Assembly (NCBI RefSeq): GCF_002042965.1
Contig: NZ_MZNT01000005.1
Location: 401,287-465,286 of the forward strand
Length of the DNA stretch: 64,000 nucleotides
Direction of reading: 5' to 3'
Source of the DNA: Paenibacillus sp. 32352
GTDB lineage: Bacteria > Bacillota > Bacilli > Paenibacillales > NBRC-103111
The notes beneath the pieces were generated by a model. That model worked only from the letters and a program-made list of their open reading frames with translations, was not told the DNA's origin and ran no database searches. Below are positions 60,977-64,000 of this stretch, piece by piece. The translations under genes were made by a program, and so were the position numbers. Each line of letters opens with the position of its first letter. Position 1 is the stretch's first letter.

Positions 60977-61372
60977 TTAAACATAAAAACAGCCTATCCA
61001 TCTTGTCTGGAAAGGCTGTTGATTGAAAAACTTATAAGTGTGAGTCGCCTGTAAATAACGTATTAATTCATTTCCATCCCGCCTGATTTGATCACTAGCA
61101 TAAAATAAAATTGCCTTTGCAATATCCTCAGGAGCAGCAATTTTGCCTAGCGGTGTATAAAACGTTGTCTGCTCTTTTTGTTCCGTAGGCATATCTTTCG
61201 TTGCATCTGTATCTACCATGTCGGGAGAAAGTGTGTTTGCCGTAATGTTGTAAGGTCCTAACTCATGTGCTAGATATCTTACAAAAGAATTTATAGCTCC
61301 TTTAGCGGTTCCATGTGAAATGAAGCCAGGAGTCACATGGTTAATAGCAACTTTTCCATTCAGCATGGCCAT
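60977..61372 (-). pseudogene. Broken short-chain dehydrogenase/reductase gene
   Basis: The frame starts M-L-N-G-K-V-A-I like an SDR and then jumps straight to H-V-T-P-G-F-I-S-H-G-T-A-K-G-A-I-N-S-F, which belongs near residue 150 of the family. The NAD-binding T-G-x-x-x-G-x-G segment and the middle third are deleted, and the catalytic Tyr of Y-x-x-x-K is His here. After A-S-D the reading frame shifts away from the family ending, and the stop codon falls beyond the terminator hairpin. It follows a MarR-type palindrome (61409-61420), so it was once a member of the neighbouring MarR regulon. Confidence 0.8.
60988..61020 (-). terminator. Terminator of the broken SDR gene
   Basis: Minus-strand stem AACAGCCT / AGGCTGTT followed by TTT; the shifted SDR frame reads through it, which supports the pseudogene call. 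Confidence 0.75.
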
Positions 61373-61408
61373 CTACTCCTTCAGTATTGAAATGATTGCA
61401 CTGCTTAC

Positions 61409-61420
61409 ATGCTATAGCAT
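61409..61420. promoter_or_regulatory. MarR-type operator, copy 1
   Basis: Perfect palindrome ATGCTATAGCAT, 37 bp upstream of the broken SDR gene. It is identical to the copies at 62260 and 63295. Confidence 0.75.
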
Positions 61421-61444
61421 ATTCTTGATTGACTTAGGACTTCC

Positions 61445-61873
61445 TTAAACGAAAATATTCGGGAATAGCATTAGTGTAATTACAAGAAAATATAGTAGGC
61501 TTACAGCAACACTTAAGGAACGAATTTTACCCATGTTCTTATTGGTTACAGATCGATCCGTATGATTTAATGCTCTGCGCATGGATTTGCCCATAATACC
61601 GCTCACCGCTGCGATGCCTAACAACAGAATAATCGCAAGCGCCCACCAAAGTGTAGGATAGTCAGCCTTACCCACAAGATAACCGCCAGTCAAAAAAGCA
61701 ATAGCGAGAGCTGTTTGGCCCACTCGGTTCATTTTAAATAAGATGCCAAGCTGGCTGTGTTGTACTTTCTCATCCGGCTGTAATGAAATCTGTAACATTA
61801 AAAATGGAAGCAACAGATAGAAGCCCATGAGGACTGCACTTAGCACATGAAGATACAAAATGACCTGAGACAA
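61445..61873 (-). CDS. Small four-helix membrane protein of unknown function
   Basis: A protein of about 142 residues with four hydrophobic segments (V-I-L-Y-L-H-V-L-S-A-V-L-M-G-F-Y; A-L-A-I-A-F-L-T-G-G-Y-L-V-G; W-W-A-L-A-I-I-L-L-L-G-I-A; L-S-V-A-V-S-L-L-Y-F-L-V-I), an arrangement like small DUF2269-like proteins. The frame is open to 61945 but would overlap the DoxX gene; TTG 61873, eight bases after the DoxX stop, is a plausible start, though the ribosome site is unclear. It is probably co-transcribed with DoxX. Confidence 0.6.
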   Translation of the reverse strand: MSQVILYLHVLSAVLMGFYLLLPFLMLQISLQPDEKVQHSQLGILFKMNRVGQTALAIAFLTGGYLVGKADYPTLWWALAIILLLGIAAVSGIMGKSMRRALNHTDRSVTNKNMGKIRSLSVAVSLLYFLVITLMLFPNIFV

Positions 61874-61880
61874 CCCCCAA

Positions 61881-62222
61881 TTAAATGAGATGATAACCTG
61901 CAGACGTAAATGACAAAATACATAGGATGATTGCTGGAATCGCATTCTTCACAGGATCTCGAGCGATGAAAAGTAATATTAAGGCGGCAACCAGCATTGT
62001 TGAGCCTAACAGCAGCCCGGATATCCAGGCGGCAACAGGTAACCAAATTCCTGCGATCATTCCAATCGAGCCTACAATCTCAATAAATCCGGTTAAGAAA
62101 TTGAATACGGGTGGAAGGCCAAAACGTTTAAATTCATTGGACATCTTCCCACTGATGATTTTGGTTCCGGTCATCATAAAAAAAGCACCTAGTAGAACCT
62201 GCAGAATTATAACAATAGTCAA
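61881..62222 (-). CDS. DoxX-family membrane protein
   Basis: A 113-residue protein with four transmembrane helices and the DoxX pattern: L-Q-V-L-L-G-A-F-F-M-M-T-G-T-K-I at the start, F-N-F-L-T-G-F-I-E-I-V-G-S-I-G-M-I-A-G-I in the middle. DoxX-like proteins are linked to redox and detoxification loci. A MarR-type palindrome sits 38 bp upstream and the marR gene lies next to it, so repression by that regulator is likely. Confidence 0.85.
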   Translation of the reverse strand: MTIVIILQVLLGAFFMMTGTKIISGKMSNEFKRFGLPPVFNFLTGFIEIVGSIGMIAGIWLPVAAWISGLLLGSTMLVAALILLFIARDPVKNAIPAIILCILSFTSAGYHLI

Positions 62223-62259
62223 ATCATTTCACTTCCTTTTCTGAAATAAAACCATTAAC

Positions 62260-62271
62260 ATGCTATAGCAT
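62260..62271. promoter_or_regulatory. MarR-type operator, copy 2
   Basis: Perfect palindrome ATGCTATAGCAT, 38 bp upstream of the DoxX start codon. Confidence 0.8.
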
Positions 62272-62387
62272 ATATTTTCAGCCCCGCAGAAACACGCATT
62301 TCTACTATCGCAGCTTCGGCCCATTAAAGAATGAGCGGGGATACTCCTGTCTGTTTTCATGAGTCACCTCTCATTATCAAATGTTTT

Positions 62388-62822
62388 TTACTCATCCTGT
62401 ACATTGCCATAAAGCTTGCTAAGCAGCTTATGCAATTGATGAAGTTCATCTTCATTCAGTGTTCTTGTCACATAATCGTGAGCGCTTGTTACATCCGGCA
62501 TCAGTTTCGTTTTAAGTTCCGATCCTTGATCCGTAAGAAACAGATGATGAGAGCGTCTATCAGAATCGTTCAGAACTCTTTTTACAATCCCTTTTTTCTC
62601 AAGAGAATGAATCATCCTTACAACGGTAGTCTGATCCCTATCAATGGCCTCGGCAAGTTCTTTTTGAGTTGTTGCTCTTTGGTCATCTAAAACACTAATG
62701 ATTCCCCACTGTTCTGGAGTTACTTTATATGGCTTTAATTTTTTGGTGAAATAGTTTGTCAGCTTCACATCTGTCCTATGAATAAGAAACCCTGTCAGTT
62801 CAAATAACTTCATTTTTATCAC
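62388..62822 (-). CDS. MarR-family transcriptional regulator
   Basis: A 144-residue winged-helix repressor: L-K-P-Y-K-V-T-P-E-Q-W-G-I-I-S-V-L (wing/helix entry), T-T-Q-K-E-L-A-E-A-I-D-R-D-Q-T-T-V-V-R-M-I (recognition helix), and D-R-R-S-H-H-L-F-L-T-D-Q-G wing. It is the probable ligand of the three ATGCTATAGCAT palindromes around it. No cysteine is seen in the usual thiol-sensing N-terminal position, so the inducing signal is unclear; its former targets (DsbA, SDR, DoxX) suggest quinone, electrophile or disulfide stress. Confidence 0.9.
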   Translation of the reverse strand: MIKMKLFELTGFLIHRTDVKLTNYFTKKLKPYKVTPEQWGIISVLDDQRATTQKELAEAIDRDQTTVVRMIHSLEKKGIVKRVLNDSDRRSHHLFLTDQGSELKTKLMPDVTSAHDYVTRTLNEDELHQLHKLLSKLYGNVQDE

Positions 62823-62859
62823 TCTTCTTAGTTAACTTTTTCTAGTATATCTCAATGGT

Positions 62860-63243
62860 TTAATTGGACTTCTGTTCGAGTGCCGTTTGTATAAAAGAAT
62901 TTACTTCATGTTGTTCTACAGGTAACCCTTTAGGCGAAGCTTCCTTTTTCAGAAGGTCTTGAGAAGTTTCCAATTCTGACTCACTTACAAAAGTACTTCC
63001 GTCCAGTCCCATTTCATTTTACCAGGTCAATCAAGATATCTTTTTTTCCGACATAGTTCAAATTCACCGACCATATTGCATTAAAAAAAGTTCGGTACTA
63101 GCTCAAGTGCCCAAATGTGAACAGATAGGGTTAGTCATAATAAATTTTAATTTCGAGGCATGTTGAATATAATCGATGGCTTCCACGTTAGTGTTCTGTA
63201 AGATCCCACAAACTCCACTTTCTAAATCACAAACCATATTCAT
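62860..63243 (-). pseudogene. Broken DsbA-like (Thioredoxin_5/YjbH-type) gene
   Basis: Three pieces of one family lie in order but out of frame. From ATG 63243: M-V-C-D-L-E-S-G-V-C-G and F-I-M-T-N-P-I-C-S-H, the start and the C-x-x-C entry of DsbA-like Thioredoxin_5 proteins, ending at TGA where the second Cys should be. Then I-W-S-V-N-L-N-Y-V-G-K-K-D-I-L-I-D-L-V-K to a stop. Then, from about 63012 in another frame, M-G-L-D-G-S-T-F-V-S ... Q-T-A-L-E-Q-K-S-N. About 150 residues between the first two pieces are missing. A MarR-type palindrome lies upstream. Confidence 0.7.
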
Positions 63244-63291
63244 TTTGCTCAATTAGATTCCATTTTAATAATTTATTTTTCACAACAAAAT

Positions 63292-63309
63292 TATATGCTA
63301 TAGCATATA
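63292..63309. promoter_or_regulatory. MarR-type operator, copy 3 (18-bp perfect palindrome)
   Basis: TATATGCTATAGCATATA, the longest of the three copies, 48 bp upstream of the broken DsbA gene. Confidence 0.8.
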
Positions 63310-63565
63310 TAGTAATAGAAGCTACTACTCGTGTCAAATGAGATTGTTTCCATACACCCCGGAACTACAAAATCTTATTCAGCGTTCAGCATTTAGCTAT
63401 CGTGCCCGCTGTTCCTTTGATGCCTAAATATACCGAGAAAGAACAGCAGCTCCAGGGGGAAAAATCCCGAGCTGTGATGTCTAAGTAATCAGCCCATTGA
63501 TTTATGGGAACGTAACAATGAATCACTTGCCTATAAGAGGCCAGAGTGATTCATTACAAAAAAAA

Positions 63566-63599
63566 GAGCCTTTAGACATTGTCTAAGGCTCTTTTTTTT
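63566..63599 (-). terminator. rRNA operon terminator
   Basis: Minus-strand stem GAGCCTTAGAC / GTCTAAAGGCTC followed by a run of eight Ts, directly after the 5S rRNA. Confidence 0.92.
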
Positions 63600-63716
63600 G
63601 CTTGGCGACGTTCTACTCTCCCAGGACCCTTCGGTCCAAGTACCATCGACGCTGGAAGGCTTAACGTTCGTGTTCGGTATGGGTACGCGTGGTTCCCTTC
63701 CGCCATCATCACCAAA
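63600..63716 (-). rRNA. rrf: 5S ribosomal RNA
   Basis: 117 nt. The minus strand begins TTTGGTGATGATGGCGGAAG, contains the universal CCATACCGAACACGAACGTTAAG region, and ends in GTCGCCAAGC, pairing with the 5' end. The copy is followed by a terminator. It is the last gene of an rrn operon transcribed leftward. Open frames drawn across it are not genes. Confidence 0.97.
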
Positions 63717-63920
63717 CTGGATTTTTCGAAGGTTATGCTTCTTCGAAATTTCTGCGAGAAAATATCCGTCCTTAGAAAGGACTTGCAGCTCAAGGCTTAT
63801 TCCTTGAAAACTAGATACGAAATGCATGCGTAAAGTTTGTGAATTAGTTTCCCGTTTTTCCGGGCCCCGAGAAAGTATTCGGAATCAGCTTCGAAGCTTC
63901 TCTTCACTTTCTTGGGTAAT
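63717..63920 (-). other. 23S-5S spacer
   Basis: About 200 nt of rRNA operon spacer with several short inverted repeats that fit processing stems. No tRNA gene is visible in it. Confidence 0.7.
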
Positions 63921-64000
63921 GGATAAGCCCTCGACCGATTAGTATTCGTCAGCTCCACACGTTGCCGTGCTTCCACCCCGAACCTATCTACCTCGTCGTC
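63921..64000 (-). rRNA. rrl: 23S ribosomal RNA, 3' end (partial)
   Basis: The minus strand reads the conserved 23S end: GGTTCGGGGTGGAAGC, then GAGCTGACGAATACTAATCG and GGTCGAGGGCTTATCC. The remainder lies beyond the right edge of the window. The 3' boundary is placed by similarity and may be off by a few bases. Confidence 0.93.

Larger units (their letters stand above)
63244..63599. other. Intergenic region before the rRNA terminator
   Basis: It contains the third MarR-type palindrome and the rRNA terminator. No gene could be supported between 63310 and 63560. Confidence 0.5.

Noticed and set aside
63531..63833. Several open frames over the right end, on both strands
   Set aside because: They lie on the 5S rRNA, its terminator and the spacer, and are not protein genes.
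1..64000. CRISPR arrays, prophage blocks and tRNA genes
   Set aside because: No regularly spaced repeats, no phage structural genes and no tRNA cloverleaf sequences were seen on either strand.

Overview
The window looks like chromosomal DNA of a Paenibacillus-type soil Firmicute. The support is the strong Shine-Dalgarno sites, large secreted carbohydrate-active enzymes, two lipoprotein/permease/permease ABC loci each led by a membrane-bound AraC-type regulator, an S-layer-anchored giant protein, and a Bacillales-type 5S/23S rRNA end. Most genes lie on the minus strand, in the same direction as the rRNA operon whose 3' end (23S partial, 5S, terminator) closes the window at 63.56-64.0 kb.

Layout. 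0-1.6 kb: a sugar-acid catabolic operon (split UxaA-type dehydratase plus an RraA-like protein) divergent from a cupin AraC regulator. 2.7-8.5 kb: a DUF418 membrane protein, a cytosolic histidine kinase with a LacI-type ligand-binding domain, and a secreted PL6 polysaccharide lyase. 8.7-16.6 kb: a tightly overlapping five-gene operon SWIM - HEAT - MoxR AAA+ - DUF5682 - VWA, the same gene set as Escherichia coli yehLMPQ plus a HEAT protein. 17.0-29.3 kb: a rhamnogalacturonan-utilisation locus: AraC/Cache regulator, two permeases, binding lipoprotein, and a 1981-residue enzyme combining an SGNH acetylesterase and a PL11 lyase. 29.8-31.9 kb: a complete IS1595-family element (2084 bp) with 8-bp target duplication, passenger lipoprotein, and a LexA-like box inside the transposase promoter. 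31.9-37.1 kb: AT-rich accessory genes (an amber-interrupted gene, DUF6223, an OmpR-type two-component pair, a small secreted protein, and an operator-controlled gene of unknown function). 37.5-47.2 kb: a second polysaccharide locus built around a 1133-residue heparinase II/III-family enzyme. 47.4-52.7 kb: a YHYH secreted protein and a 1487-residue SLH protein with five tandem repeats. 53.0-55.0 kb: a DinG helicase remnant, then a promoter, a transcription attenuator, several short RBS-bearing ORFs, a CD3324-family protein and a stand-alone ribosomal protein L4 paralog. 55.1-60.9 kb: chemoreceptor, DinB protein, MsrAB, and a NarL-type two-component system. 61.0-63.3 kb: a MarR regulator with three copies of one palindrome, upstream of a DoxX operon, a broken SDR gene and a broken DsbA gene.

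The most unusual locus is at 53.1-55.0 kb. An L4 paralog, whose exit-tunnel loop is changed at the positions where macrolide-resistance mutations map, sits behind RNA that resembles a ribosome-sensing attenuator with leader peptides. A reasonable hypothesis is ribosome remodelling induced by tunnel-binding antibiotics. The five-gene MoxR/VWA/SWIM operon is the second system worth following.
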